From Guopingia tenuis (lineage in GTDB: Bacteria; Bacillota; Clostridia; Christensenellales; Christensenellaceae), in NCBI RefSeq assembly GCF_014384805.1, contig NZ_JACRSS010000002.1:62001-126000 (forward strand): DNA of 64,000 nt. Reading direction: 5' to 3'. Below are positions 24,286-34,594 of this stretch, piece after piece. Position 1 is the first letter of the stretch. Each line of letters opens with the position of its first letter. The position numbers were made by a program, and so were the translations under genes. The notes beneath the pieces were generated by a model. That model ran no database searches. It worked only from the letters and a program-made list of their open reading frames with translations, and was not told the DNA's origin.

Positions 24286-24304
24286 ATAGCAATATACTTT
24301 CGGA
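24286..24304 (-). repeat. Right arm of 19-bp inverted repeat flanking the recombinase
   Basis: ATAGCAATATACTTTCGGA is the exact reverse complement of 22749-22767. The inner flanks also share a loose direct motif, GCAAATACCTA (22776-22786) and GCAAATATCCTA (24271-24282). Confidence 0.85.
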
Positions 24305-24335
24305 TTTTTTGCATTTTATACATGCAACAAAAAAA

Positions 24336-24368
24336 GAGCGCAGAGAAAATTCTCTGCGCTCCTGCTTT
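24336..24368. terminator. Bidirectional terminator after the LarA-family gene
   Basis: The hairpin GAGCGCAGAGA/TCTCTGCGCTC (24336-24361) has an A-run on its left (U-run for the minus strand) and CTGCTTTTTTT on its right. It ends the larA-family transcript and would also stop plus-strand transcripts leaving the recombinase segment. Confidence 0.85.
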
Positions 24369-24375
24369 TTTTCTG

Positions 24376-25827
24376 TCAGGCTTTCGGGTCCTCGCCCTTC
24401 ATGCAAAGGTGGGCTGCCGCCGTCTTGAAGGCCAGAGGCAGCGCCAGAATGTTGGGGTTGGGGCCAACGAATTTCCGCTTGGCATCCTCCAGCGCCTCTT
24501 CAAAGGTGGCGCGGGTCTTGAGACCCATGCCCCGGGCATAGCCCGGATCCTGTGCGCCCACGATATAGATGGCGGAGGTGTTCATCTCCGCAATATGGCC
24601 GCAGGACATCATGGAAAATCCATGGAAGGGATGGAAGGCGTTGCAGAAGCGGTATTTGCGGATATACTCCTCGTTGGTGGCAAAATACTCGCCGTAGCGG
24701 TTCATATCCGGCAGCGTGTTGCTATAGTCGTGCTGGAACATATCATACAGCTCCCTGAGATACGGCCATAGTTCATCGTGGAAATAGCCGTTGCAGATGG
24801 AAGAGCAGATGATTACGCAATTTTCGCTCATTACCCGCTTATGCCGGATAACCTGGGCGGAGAGGGCCTGCATCATCATGATGGGGTTGGTGCCCATGCC
24901 GTCGCCGTAGTGGAAATTCTGCGGCATGCCGAACACCATCACATCGTATTTCTTCTCGGCAAAGGGGACATAGGTGCGCTTGTCCGCCGTCTTCCAGGAA
25001 ACCGGCTGCATTTCCTTGGCCCAGCCGCTGTTGATCTCGATCTGGCGGGACTTGCTGTCCAAAACCGCGTCGCAGCAGAAGAATTTCTTGCCCATCATTT
25101 TTTCCATATGCTGGCCGATCTCGTCGAACTTGGTGCGCATGAGGGAATGGCCGGAAACCGGCGTGAAGTCGGCGCGGTGCATAACCTGGGGAACATGATG
25201 GGAGGCGATGGAGCGCCAATGGGTGATGCCTGTGGCGCAGTGCTTATAGCCGCCCGAATAGCCGCCATAGGGATTGCCCTGGGTATGCCCGATCAGGATA
25301 GCGACATCGCTGTCATAAACATATTTGTTCATGAGAACCGGATCGCCGCGTTTGGTCGTCCCCAAATCGACAAGATGGTCATAGTCCTCGCTGTCGTGGT
25401 TGATGATCTGGTGGGTATACCAAAATTCGTTAAACAGCTCATCGCCCAGGACGGCGCGGATATCCTGTTCCTTATTCTTGGGATGCAGCCCGTTGGAGCA
25501 GATAAGAAGGATATCCTCTTTTTTCACACCCGCAGCATACAGCTCATCCAAAATCAGCCGAATGGAGATTTTGCGGTGCGACGTGGGCTGTTCGCCGCCC
25601 TTGACCCGGTCTGGGAAAATAATGGTCACCTTGGCCCCTTTGAAGGCCAATTTGGAGAGAGGCTCCATCCCGATGGGATTGCGGATGGATTCCAGCGTCT
25701 TTTCCTTTAGCTGATCTTCCGGAATATAGGGCGGATCCGGCACGGTCACGCCCGGGATAAACACATCCGTATTATCCGGCAGCTCGGCGGCCATAGTTCC
25801 ATGGCCATATTCAAATTCCAATTTCAT
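24376..25827 (-). CDS. LarA-family nickel-dependent racemase/epimerase
   Basis: The protein is 483 aa from ATG 25827 (AAAGGAGGATG upstream). It aligns in pattern with LarA/DUF2088: LLICSNGLHPKNKEQ with H115, QIINHDSEDYDHLVDLG with H144, and GNPYGGYSGGYKHCATGITH with K195. In lactate racemase the equivalent His pair does proton transfer and the Lys anchors the nickel-pincer nucleotide cofactor. Family members act on lactate, malate, other 2-hydroxyacids and some sugars, so the substrate is not set by the fold. It is the last gene of a unit with a PfkB-family kinase and a class II ketose-bisphosphate aldolase, which hints at a sugar or sugar acid. No larB/C/E cofactor genes are in the window. 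Confidence 0.85.
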   Translation of the reverse strand: MKLEFEYGHGTMAAELPDNTDVFIPGVTVPDPPYIPEDQLKEKTLESIRNPIGMEPLSKLAFKGAKVTIIFPDRVKGGEQPTSHRKISIRLILDELYAAGVKKEDILLICSNGLHPKNKEQDIRAVLGDELFNEFWYTHQIINHDSEDYDHLVDLGTTKRGDPVLMNKYVYDSDVAILIGHTQGNPYGGYSGGYKHCATGITHWRSIASHHVPQVMHRADFTPVSGHSLMRTKFDEIGQHMEKMMGKKFFCCDAVLDSKSRQIEINSGWAKEMQPVSWKTADKRTYVPFAEKKYDVMVFGMPQNFHYGDGMGTNPIMMMQALSAQVIRHKRVMSENCVIICSSICNGYFHDELWPYLRELYDMFQHDYSNTLPDMNRYGEYFATNEEYIRKYRFCNAFHPFHGFSMMSCGHIAEMNTSAIYIVGAQDPGYARGMGLKTRATFEEALEDAKRKFVGPNPNILALPLAFKTAAAHLCMKGEDPKA

Positions 25828-25944
25828 AGGACATCCTCCTTTTATCTTCCTTCTTCTTTGAAGCAAAACAGGCAAAAAAACTTCATGGCTGTTTTATTTA
25901 TCCCCTCCGCAGATGCTGACGCGTCTGCCAAAGTTTTAAGGGGT

Positions 25945-25973
25945 TTGGGGGACTTTTGGGGGAAGTCCCCCAA
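25945..25973. repeat. Strong 11-bp-arm hairpin between the kinase and LarA-family genes
   Basis: TTGGGGGACTT pairs perfectly with AAGTCCCCCAA around a 7-nt loop. There is no U-run on the minus-strand side, so it may be an mRNA stabilising or processing stem rather than a terminator. It would lower or separate expression of the LarA-family gene. Confidence 0.6.
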
Positions 25974-25980
25974 GGTCTGG

Positions 25981-26919
25981 TTATCCCTCAAACGCTTCGA
26001 TGGTGACGCGCTCCATAAGCTCCTCCACCTGGTCTTTTTCCACAAAGCCCACCTGGCTGTGCATGGCGTTGGAGATGCCGCAGGCCATGGCCAGCCGAGC
26101 GCATTCCAGCACCGAAAGCCCCCGGGCGCGGCCAATGCAGAAGCCCGCCACCGTGCTGTCGCCGCTGCCGATGGTATTGACGGCATTGACCTTGGGAATG
26201 CGCGCCTTGAAGATGCCCTCCCCGGTGAACAGCAGGCTTCCCTGGCCGCCCTGGGAGATCATGAAGGTTTCCACACCCAGTTCCGCCACTTTTTTCGCCA
26301 GCGCGGGCATATCCTTGTCCGTAAGCTCGCCCTGGATTCCAAAGGCCCGTTTGAGTTCCGTCAGGTTCGGCTTGGCATAGAAATATTTTGCCGGGAACGA
26401 GCTGGCAAAGTATTTGCTGTCCACATCCAGGGCGCAGAGCGCACCTTTTCTTTCCGCCAGCCGGGCCAGCTCGCCAAAGACGCTCAATTCCATCCCCGGC
26501 ATGCGGATGCCCGAACAAATGACAATATCTCCCGGGCGCAGATCCTCCTCTAAACGGTCAAAAAACGCCTGTTCCTCTTCTTTGGTGATTTCTTCCCCGG
26601 GCTCGACGATCTCTGTTTCCCGCCCGTTTCTTGCATCGATAATGTCAATGGCGGTGCGCGTCTCTCCCCGCGTTTCAAAATAGACGCCTTCGACACCATA
26701 GCTCTCCATATCCTGGACGATCATCTGCCCCGTCGCGCCGCCCACAAAGGCATAGAGCACGCAGGGCTCGCCCATCTGGGCCATTACCCGGGCGCTGTTG
26801 ACCCCTTTGCCGCCGGCGGAGCAGACGGATGGAATTTCCATGAATTTTTTCCCCACCTGATAATCGTCGATATAATAGGTCCGGTCGATGATGGGGTTCA
26901 GGCATAACGCACGAATCAT
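25981..26919 (-). CDS. PfkB-family sugar-phosphate kinase (1-phosphofructokinase/tagatose-6-phosphate kinase-like)
   Basis: The protein is 312 aa. It begins MIRALCLNPIIDRTYYIDDY and has the two PfkB signatures: SAGGKGVNSARVMAQMG near residue 38 and NTIGSGDSTVAGFCIGRARG near residue 250 with the catalytic Asp in GSGDS. The Leu-x-Pro-x-Asp/Ile start and GGKG(V/I)N are typical of FruK/LacC. AAAGGAGAAGGG precedes the ATG. It sits 15 bp downstream of the ketose-bisphosphate aldolase, so the pair would phosphorylate and then cleave a ketose phosphate. No PTS or transporter genes are adjacent, so the sugar is unknown. Confidence 0.9.
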   Translation of the reverse strand: MIRALCLNPIIDRTYYIDDYQVGKKFMEIPSVCSAGGKGVNSARVMAQMGEPCVLYAFVGGATGQMIVQDMESYGVEGVYFETRGETRTAIDIIDARNGRETEIVEPGEEITKEEEQAFFDRLEEDLRPGDIVICSGIRMPGMELSVFGELARLAERKGALCALDVDSKYFASSFPAKYFYAKPNLTELKRAFGIQGELTDKDMPALAKKVAELGVETFMISQGGQGSLLFTGEGIFKARIPKVNAVNTIGSGDSTVAGFCIGRARGLSVLECARLAMACGISNAMHSQVGFVEKDQVEELMERVTIEAFEG

Positions 26920-26934
26920 TTCCCTTCTCCTTTT

Positions 26935-27861
26935 TTAATAGCGGCCGGCGCTGTTTACCACGTTGCGCATTTTGTGCTGCACTTCCTTCTGGAAAGCATC
27001 CCGGGCCAGCGTGAGATATTTGCGCGGGTCATAGACCGCCGGGCTCTCCCGGAAGAATTTGCGGATGGCCGTGGTGTAGCAGAGGAAGTTATCCACATCC
27101 GAATTTACCTTGCATACGCCGTATTTCGACGCTTCGGCGATGGACGCTTCGCTGCAGTTGCGCATATATTCCACCTGCCCGCCCTCGGCGTTGCAGGCGG
27201 CAATCAGTTCGGGCGGCAGAGACGCGCCCCCATGGAGCACCAGGGGATAGTCCCCCACAACCCGGGTGATCTCCTTGACCCGCTCCATATCCATGGGCAG
27301 ATAGTCGTCGCCCTTCACGCCGCCGTGCGTCGTCCCCACGGCGATCGCCAGGCTGTCACACCCGCTGCGCTCGATAAACTCGCACACCTTGGAAGGGTCG
27401 GTATACACGGCGTTTTCCGCGAATACTTCGTCCTCAAAGCCGGGCAGGCTTCCCAGCTCGGCCTCCACAATGACGCCATGGGCATGCGCATAATCCGCCA
27501 CCTGCCGGGTCAGGGCGATATTCGTTTCAAAATCATGGTGCGAACCGTCAAACATCACCGACTGCATTCCCGCATCCACAGCGCTGTTGCAGTCCTCCAC
27601 GGTCTGGCAGTGGTCGTGATGCAGCACCAGCGGCGCGGAGCTGTCCTCCAGATAGAGCTTGGCAGCCTGAATGAATTTGGGGAAATCCTTCACATATTTC
27701 CGGGCCCCCATGGATACCATGACAAAGGCCGGGGAACGCTCGGCCTCTGCCGCACCGATGACGGCTTGGAGCATCTCCATATCGGCCACATTGCAGGCAA
27801 TAAGGGCATAGTGATTTTTGAGAGCGTCAGCATAAAGTTCTTTCGGGTCGCGTAACGGCAT
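26935..27861 (-). CDS. Class II ketose-bisphosphate aldolase
   Basis: The protein is 308 aa from ATG 27861 (AAAGGAG upstream). Zinc-site and substrate motifs of class II fructose/tagatose-bisphosphate aldolases are present: PLVLHHDHCQTVEDCNSAVD (catalytic Asp and His), SVMFDGSHHDFETNIALT, AVGTTHGGVKG and LVLHGGASLPPEL. The enzyme cleaves a ketose 1,6-bisphosphate to dihydroxyacetone phosphate and glyceraldehyde 3-phosphate in the cytoplasm. It is the first gene of a three-gene unit with the PfkB kinase and the LarA-family protein. It may be the general glycolytic Fba or a pathway-specific paralogue. Confidence 0.92.
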   Translation of the reverse strand: MPLRDPKELYADALKNHYALIACNVADMEMLQAVIGAAEAERSPAFVMVSMGARKYVKDFPKFIQAAKLYLEDSSAPLVLHHDHCQTVEDCNSAVDAGMQSVMFDGSHHDFETNIALTRQVADYAHAHGVIVEAELGSLPGFEDEVFAENAVYTDPSKVCEFIERSGCDSLAIAVGTTHGGVKGDDYLPMDMERVKEITRVVGDYPLVLHGGASLPPELIAACNAEGGQVEYMRNCSEASIAEASKYGVCKVNSDVDNFLCYTTAIRKFFRESPAVYDPRKYLTLARDAFQKEVQHKMRNVVNSAGRY

Positions 27862-27915
27862 AATCTTTTCTCCTTTTTCCTTTTCAGGGAATGCAGTTTT
27901 GATGAATTTACATCC

Positions 27916-27924
27916 AGTATAGCA
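27916..27924 (-). promoter_or_regulatory. Extended -10 promoter of the aldolase-kinase-LarA unit
   Basis: On the minus strand TGCTATACT is an extended -10 with no clear -35. It lies about 50 bp before the aldolase start. The 324-bp divergent space (27862-28185) otherwise holds only this and the degV promoter. Confidence 0.5.
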
Positions 27925-28116
27925 TATTTTGATGGAAAACGGCTTTCCTTCCGCCATTTTTCTCTGCTACTATTATATCGCGCTTTTTTCCATAAGAAAA
28001 ATAGTGTTTTTCTATCTCCTTTATAGCCATTTTCTTATATAGTTTGACGCCGCTCTCTCTGCATGCCGGCCGGGTCCAATCTCCTGCATTTCCTTTCCCT
28101 TTCGTGAGAATTTGTG

Positions 28117-28145
28117 TTGCCTGGTTCCCCAAAAACATGTATAAT
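28117..28145 (+). promoter_or_regulatory. Promoter of the DegV-family gene
   Basis: TTGCCT (28117-28122), a 17-bp spacer and TATAAT (28140-28145) lie about 40 bp before the ATG at 28186. Confidence 0.65.
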
Positions 28146-28185
28146 ATTTTTTATACCATCTTTATACAATCCGGAGGCAACTCGA

Positions 28186-29025
28186 ATGATTAAAATCAGC
28201 GCGGACAGCACCTGTGACCTCTCTCCCGCTCTTTTGCAGGAATACGGTATCTCTCTCGTTCCCCTGGGGATCGTCGTGGAGGAGCAGACATATCTCGACG
28301 GCGTGAACATTACGCCCGCCGATCTCTTCCGCTATGTGGAAGAGGAAAAAAAGGCCTGCCGGACCAGCGCCGTCAACGCCTTTACCTATGAGGAAACCTT
28401 CCGCGGATATCTCGCCTCCTATGACGCCGTCATCCATATCTGCATCAGCGCGGAATTTTCTTCCTGCTATCAAAATGCCTGCCAGGCGGCTTCCCGGCTG
28501 GAAAATGTCTATGTCATCGATTCCCGCAACCTTTCCACAGGCAGCGGCCATCTGGTTTTGGACGCAGCGCAGATGGCGCAGAAGGGCATGGCGGCCGAAG
28601 CCATCTATCAGGCTCTTTTGGAGACAGTTCCCAAGGTGGACGCCAGCTTCGTCATCGACCAGCTGGGCTATCTGCGCCGGGGCGGGCGCTGTTCTGCCAT
28701 TACGGCGGGGGGCGCCAAGCTGCTGCGGATCAAGCCCTGCATCGAGGTCGTTGGGGGCAAGATGGATGTCGGCAAAAAATACCGCGGTTCCTTTGACCGC
28801 TGTCTCAAGCACTATGTAAAGGACCGTCTGGCCGAGCGGGAAGATATCGACTACAGCCGCATTTTTATCACCCATACCACCTGCCAGAGAGAAACCGTCG
28901 ATATGGTGCGCAGTCTCGTGGAAAAATACGCCCAGTTTGAAGAAATTCTGGAGACTGACGCCGGGTGTACGGTATCCAATCACTGCGGGCCCAACACGCT
29001 GGGGATTCTTTTCAAACGCAAATAA
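28186..29025 (+). CDS. DegV family fatty-acid-binding protein
   Basis: The protein is 279 aa with GGAGG 9 bp before the ATG. IKISADSTCDLSPALLQEYG at the N-terminus, GVNITPADLF, RTSAVNAFTYEE (cf. the P-x-T-S-x-P-x2 region), LSTGSGHLVLDAAQMA and IDQLGYLRRGGRCSA are the DegV signature blocks. DegV/FakB proteins bind a fatty acid for presentation to the FakA kinase in phospholipid synthesis. It is a monocistronic plus-strand gene with its own promoter and a following terminator. Whether it is a FakB partner or another DegV paralogue cannot be told. Confidence 0.92.
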   Translation: MIKISADSTCDLSPALLQEYGISLVPLGIVVEEQTYLDGVNITPADLFRYVEEEKKACRTSAVNAFTYEETFRGYLASYDAVIHICISAEFSSCYQNACQAASRLENVYVIDSRNLSTGSGHLVLDAAQMAQKGMAAEAIYQALLETVPKVDASFVIDQLGYLRRGGRCSAITAGGAKLLRIKPCIEVVGGKMDVGKKYRGSFDRCLKHYVKDRLAEREDIDYSRIFITHTTCQRETVDMVRSLVEKYAQFEEILETDAGCTVSNHCGPNTLGILFKRK

Positions 29026-29050
29026 ACCGCGCGGGTTGCGGTTTCTTTCG
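29023..29050 (+). terminator. Terminator of the DegV-family gene
   Basis: AAACCGC ... GCGGTTT forms a hairpin around GCGGGTT overlapping the stop codon, followed by TTTCTTTC. Confidence 0.6.
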
Positions 29051-29079
29051 GGGGAAATGCGGCGTTTTGTCGCGTTTCC

Positions 29080-29400
29080 CCCGCTTTCTTTAAAAAGAAA
29101 GCGGGCAAAGAAACTTCACGACTGGGGTCTGCTTTCTCCCACTGGGTTCCGCCTCTGCCGCGGACTGGCGGCGTTTTTCTTACTTGCAAAGACCTCCCTT
29201 TCTTTAAAAAGAAAGGAAACAAAGAAACTTCACGACTGGGGTTTGCTTTCTCCCGCTGGGTTCCACCTCTGCCGCGGACTGGCGGCGTTTTTCTTACTTG
29301 CAAAGACCTCCCTTTCTTTAAAAAGAAAGGGAACAAAGAAATTTTACGACTGGGGTCTGCTTTCTCCCGCTGGTTCCCACCTCTGCCGCGGACAGTTTTT
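29080..29400. repeat. Tandem array of three ~114-bp units built on a CTTTCTTTAAAAAGAAAG palindrome
   Basis: Palindromes start at 29080, 29197 and 29310; the 18-bp core recurs at 29084, 29198 and 29312, an exact 114-bp period. Each is followed by CAAAGAAAYTTYACGACTGG and a shared stretch including CTCTGCCGCGGAC. The first palindrome has 12-bp arms (CCCGCTTTCTTT). Related copies lie at 39424, 49530, 57173, 57287, 61049, 61165 and 61273. The interval 29026-29716 holds no gene that I can support. Confidence 0.85.
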
Positions 29401-29716
29401 TCGTTCTCCAAACAAAAAGGAAGGAGAAAAATATTTCGGCTGCCCGGCAGTATTTCCCCTTGCCAAAACATCTGCGCCTTTTTCCGTCCTTCCGAAATCT
29501 TTTTGTCCGCTTTTTTAAAAACAGAAGAGACGGCAGGATTGTGCCGCGCATATTCCAGCAAAATTTTCAGGAACAGACCATCCCGGCGACAGCCTGTCTC
29601 CCTTCCCCATCCCGCCGGCGAATCCATCAAATCGTCCATAGCTTCTGACAAAAATCAGCATATCGATACGCAAGAAATGCCGGCGGCGTCTGCCGCTTGC
29701 TCCCCTGTTCCGGTCT

Positions 29717-30301
29717 TTATCCCAGGGGTTCCCCGGTCTTTTGCGCGGGAGCATAGATCCGCATATCCGTTCCCGAATCCTGTACGCATAGGGAAGCGGG
29801 CATCCGGCAAAGCAGACAGGTCACATATATGTCCCCTGCCGCCCCGGAGATATTTCCAATCTGCACGCCATATATGACCCAGAACCAGGAAGCGTCCAAA
29901 AGGCAGTTCAGCCCCAGCAGAACCAGCCCCCAAAATACCACCGGGGCCAGTGCGATGACGATATAAGCCGCCTTTCCAAAATACGCGCTGCTTCCGGCAA
30001 ATGCATATATCCCTGTAAACCCATAGTTCACCTTTGCCCTGCTGAAGATCCGCATAAACACCCCATGCGTCAGCTCATGCAGGATAATATAGGCGATGTA
30101 GCCCGCCGCCAAAACCAGCAGCTTCCATTTGGCCTCCACCAGCGCAGAAATACCCGGCCCCCATAGAGCCCCTGCCGCCGCCATGGCGATCAGAAGCAGC
30201 AGGGAAAACACCTGCACAAAAATCATCGTTTTTTTATCCTTTTGCAGGTCAACGGTGCGAACCATTTCATATCCATCCGGAAGTGTTAAGGAGCTTTTCA
30301 T
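29717..30301 (-). CDS. DUF3267-type membrane protein with HELTHG metalloprotease motif
   Basis: The protein is 194 aa. Hydrophobic segments at about 30-55 and 60-80 contain IAYIILHELTHGVFMRIFSR, an HExxH zinc motif embedded in a membrane helix as in the DUF3267/site-2-protease-like group. A third and fourth segment follow (YIVIALAPVVFWGLVLLGL), and GNISGAAGDIYVTCLLCRMP may supply the third ligand region. An intramembrane or membrane-proximal peptidase role is likely but no substrate is known. AGGAGGG precedes the ATG. The gene stands alone after ftsH. Confidence 0.8.
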   Translation of the reverse strand: MKSSLTLPDGYEMVRTVDLQKDKKTMIFVQVFSLLLLIAMAAAGALWGPGISALVEAKWKLLVLAAGYIAYIILHELTHGVFMRIFSRAKVNYGFTGIYAFAGSSAYFGKAAYIVIALAPVVFWGLVLLGLNCLLDASWFWVIYGVQIGNISGAAGDIYVTCLLCRMPASLCVQDSGTDMRIYAPAQKTGEPLG

Positions 30302-30362
30302 GCGCCCTCCTATTTTATGGGATTTTGGGGAAAAGAGCGAAGTTGATTAAAAAAAGCATAAC

Positions 30363-30402
30363 AAAAAGCCGCCCGGAACACAAGGTTTCGGACGGCTTTT
30401 TT
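30363..30402 (-). terminator. Terminator downstream of ftsH
   Basis: On the minus strand GCCGTCCG ... CGGGCGGC forms a stem around an AAACCTTGTGTTC loop, followed by TTTTTG. The opposite strand also ends in TTTTTT. Confidence 0.8.
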
Positions 30403-30429
30403 CATTTCTTTTTTATCTTCCGGCTCTTG

Positions 30430-32508
<2,079 letters not shown>

Positions 32509-32562
32509 TCAGCTTTTCCTCCTTCTTTTCCTATACATAAACGTACACCGGATGTGCACCTT

Positions 32563-33120
32563 TTATTCATAAATTTCCGGCTTGAGCGTTCCGATAAACC
32601 GGAGATTGCGGTATTTCCCATTGTAATCCAGGCCATAGCCCACAAGAAACTCATCCGGCACGGAGAATCCGACGTAGTCCGCCTGCATCTCCACCGCCCG
32701 GCGGGAGGGCTTATCCAGCAGGCAGCAGCACTTTACGCTGGCCGCGCCCCGCTCCTTCAGGAGCTTGGAAAGCCGCTTTAACGTGCGCCCTGAATCAATG
32801 ATGTCCTCCACAATCAGAACATGTTTGTCCGTAATATCCGCCTCCAGGTCATAGAGGATGCGCACAGTGCCCGAGGATTCGGTTCCCGCGCCATAGCTGG
32901 AAACCCGGATAAAGTTCATCTCCAGCGGAATCTGCATATCCATCAGAAGATCGATATAAAACACGGCCGCACCGTTTAAAACGCAGACCATCAAAAGATC
33001 CTTGCCCGCATAGTCCGCCGCGATCTGCTCCGCCAGCTCGCGGACCCGTTTGCCAATCGCCGCCTCGTCAAGAAGCGTCTTTTCAATATCCATCAGCATG
33101 CCTTGCTTTTCCATCCTCTT
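32563..33120 (-). CDS. hpt: Hypoxanthine phosphoribosyltransferase
   Basis: The protein is about 185 aa. It has the PRPP-binding signature HVLIVEDIIDSGRTLKRL and the N-terminal purine-PRT elements LLMVCVLNGAAVFYIDLLMD and NFIRVSSYGAGTESSG. It salvages hypoxanthine/guanine to IMP/GMP. The start is uncertain among closely spaced ATGs (33129, 33120, 33105). 33120 has GGGGG 12 bp upstream; any choice overlaps the end of tilS, implying coupling. tilS-hpt-ftsH is a conserved order in Bacillota. Confidence 0.95.
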   Translation of the reverse strand, partial: KRMEKQGMLMDIEKTLLDEAAIGKRVRELAEQIAADYAGKDLLMVCVLNGAAVFYIDLLMDMQIPLEMNFIRVSSYGAGTESSGTVRILYDLEADITDKHVLIVEDIIDSGRTLKRLSKLLKERGAASVKCCCLLDKPSRRAVEMQADYVGFSVPDEFLVGYGLDYNGKYRNLRFIGTLKPEIYE

Positions 33121-34504
33121 CATTTCCCCCGTGATTAAAAATATAGCAGAGCCGCTCGGCCGCCGGGGCATTTTCCCCCACCCGCAGCTTTTCGCTCAGC
33201 CCATAGCCGATGACCCAGAGCACCTCCCCATCCCGCGCCAGCAGCGGGATGCCGTCCCGCATTTCGGCGGGAATCTTCCGGTCGATCATCCAGTCCTTGA
33301 GCTTTTTGGAGCCATGAACGCCAAAGGGCGAGAAGCGGTCTCCCTCCCGGCGGGTGCGGATCTCCGCCCCCTCCAGGGCCTCGCCGTTGACAAACTGCAC
33401 CAGGCTGCTCTTTTCGGGAAACTGCCGGGGAGGTTCCACCGGCTCCCGGAACAGCATCTCGCCCGGCCAAAGCTCTGTCGGCCCCGTCTCCCGGAGGGAA
33501 AAAGAGCCATTCCTTTCTATTGTATACATTTTATCGCTAATAATCAATGCGTTATAGCTCACTCTGGCAAAAAACTTGCCCTGAAGGGCGAAATATTTGC
33601 CGGTCTTTCCCGTGCGGGCCAGTTCGATCATCCGGTCCACGGCGTTTTTGTCCACATCGATCAGGCTATAGCGATGGGAAAGCCCCTTGCGGATCACGCG
33701 GCGCTTGATGGCCAGAGAAAGCGCATTGAACACGGCCAGATCGATGAGCAGGCTTGCTCCCCTCTCCTGCACGCAGCGGGTATATTCCAGGTCGGTATAG
33801 GTGTCCAGAGCCGCATCCTCCTCCAAAAGCAGCTCGGAAGCACGCATGATCGCCTGGCTCACCGCCGGGTTCAGCTTTGCCATCCGGGGCAGGATCTCGC
33901 TGCGGACATAGTTGCGGGAATATTCCGCCGACGCGTTGGAGGAATCCTCCACAAATGCGACGCTGTTCCGGCGCGCATATTCCAGTATCTCCTCCCGGGT
34001 GACCTCCATCATGGGCCGAATAATGCCCGGGCTGCGCCGGATTTTCATGGACGTGAGGCCGGAAATGCCGCTCCCGCGGATCAGATTCAGAAGAAAGGTC
34101 TCCGCCCCGTCGTCCTTATGATGGGCCACGGCGATTTTATCCAGCTTTTGCTCCTGCTTCTGCTCATGGAAAAAGGCATACCGCTGCCGGCGGGCCACAG
34201 CCTCCGGGCTTTCTCCCGTCTCCCGGACCTCTTTTGGAACGTTGCCCCGCCCCACGGCCAGAGGCAGCTGCCTAAGAGCGCATTGCTCCTTGACAAACTC
34301 CATATCCCGCAGGGACTCCGCCCCCCGGATGCCATGCTCAAAATGCAGAACCATCAGGGAGAATCCCAGCCGGGGCGCCAGATTCTCCAGAACATGCAGG
34401 AGAACCATGGAATCGGCACCGCCGCTCACGGCCACGCCGATGCGTTCCCCAGGCAGGATCAGGCGGTATTGTTGTATCGTTTCTTCAATTTTATCCCGTA
34501 TCAT
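33083..34504 (-). CDS. tilS: tRNA(Ile)-lysidine synthase
   Basis: The protein is 473 aa from ATG 34504 (AAGGAAAG upstream). The PP-loop GVAVSGGADSMVLLHVLENL near residue 22 binds ATP. VLHFEHGIRGAESLRDMEFV, VAHHKDDGAETFLLNLIRG and LTSMKIRRSPGIIRPMMEV are TilS blocks. The C-terminal domain (LKDWMIDRKIPAEMRDGIPL) is the TilS C-terminal tRNA-binding module. It adds lysine to C34 of tRNA-Ile2 so that AUA is read as Ile, an essential step. It overlaps hpt by about 38 bp. Confidence 0.96.
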   Translation of the reverse strand: MIRDKIEETIQQYRLILPGERIGVAVSGGADSMVLLHVLENLAPRLGFSLMVLHFEHGIRGAESLRDMEFVKEQCALRQLPLAVGRGNVPKEVRETGESPEAVARRQRYAFFHEQKQEQKLDKIAVAHHKDDGAETFLLNLIRGSGISGLTSMKIRRSPGIIRPMMEVTREEILEYARRNSVAFVEDSSNASAEYSRNYVRSEILPRMAKLNPAVSQAIMRASELLLEEDAALDTYTDLEYTRCVQERGASLLIDLAVFNALSLAIKRRVIRKGLSHRYSLIDVDKNAVDRMIELARTGKTGKYFALQGKFFARVSYNALIISDKMYTIERNGSFSLRETGPTELWPGEMLFREPVEPPRQFPEKSSLVQFVNGEALEGAEIRTRREGDRFSPFGVHGSKKLKDWMIDRKIPAEMRDGIPLLARDGEVLWVIGYGLSEKLRVGENAPAAERLCYIFNHGGNEEDGKARHADGY

Positions 34505-34594
34505 TGCGCTTTCCTTCACTTTACCCACCATATTGTACCGGGTCTTTTTATTTTTTACAAGGCCAAACATATGAAGGTTTTATTAATATTTGTC

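Noticed and set aside
22749..24304. Prophage or integrative conjugative element
   Set aside because: Only a recombinase is present, with no structural, relaxase or replication genes, and the flanking repeats are inverted. A remnant integrase-only element remains a rival explanation; the weak direct motif GCAAATA(T)CCTA near both ends is its only support.
24778..25710. 310-aa plus-strand open frame opposite the LarA-family gene
   Set aside because: It is antisense to conserved LarA motifs and arises from codon bias.
28162..28983. 273-aa minus-strand open frame opposite degV
   Set aside because: degV has family motifs, a promoter and a GGAGG site on the other strand. The minus frame has none.
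29080..29400. Regularly spaced repeats as a CRISPR array
   Set aside because: The ~114-bp period is built of similar, not unique, filler. The repeat is a full palindrome, only three copies exist, and no cas genes are nearby. The same applies to 34595-34850 and 43196-43500.
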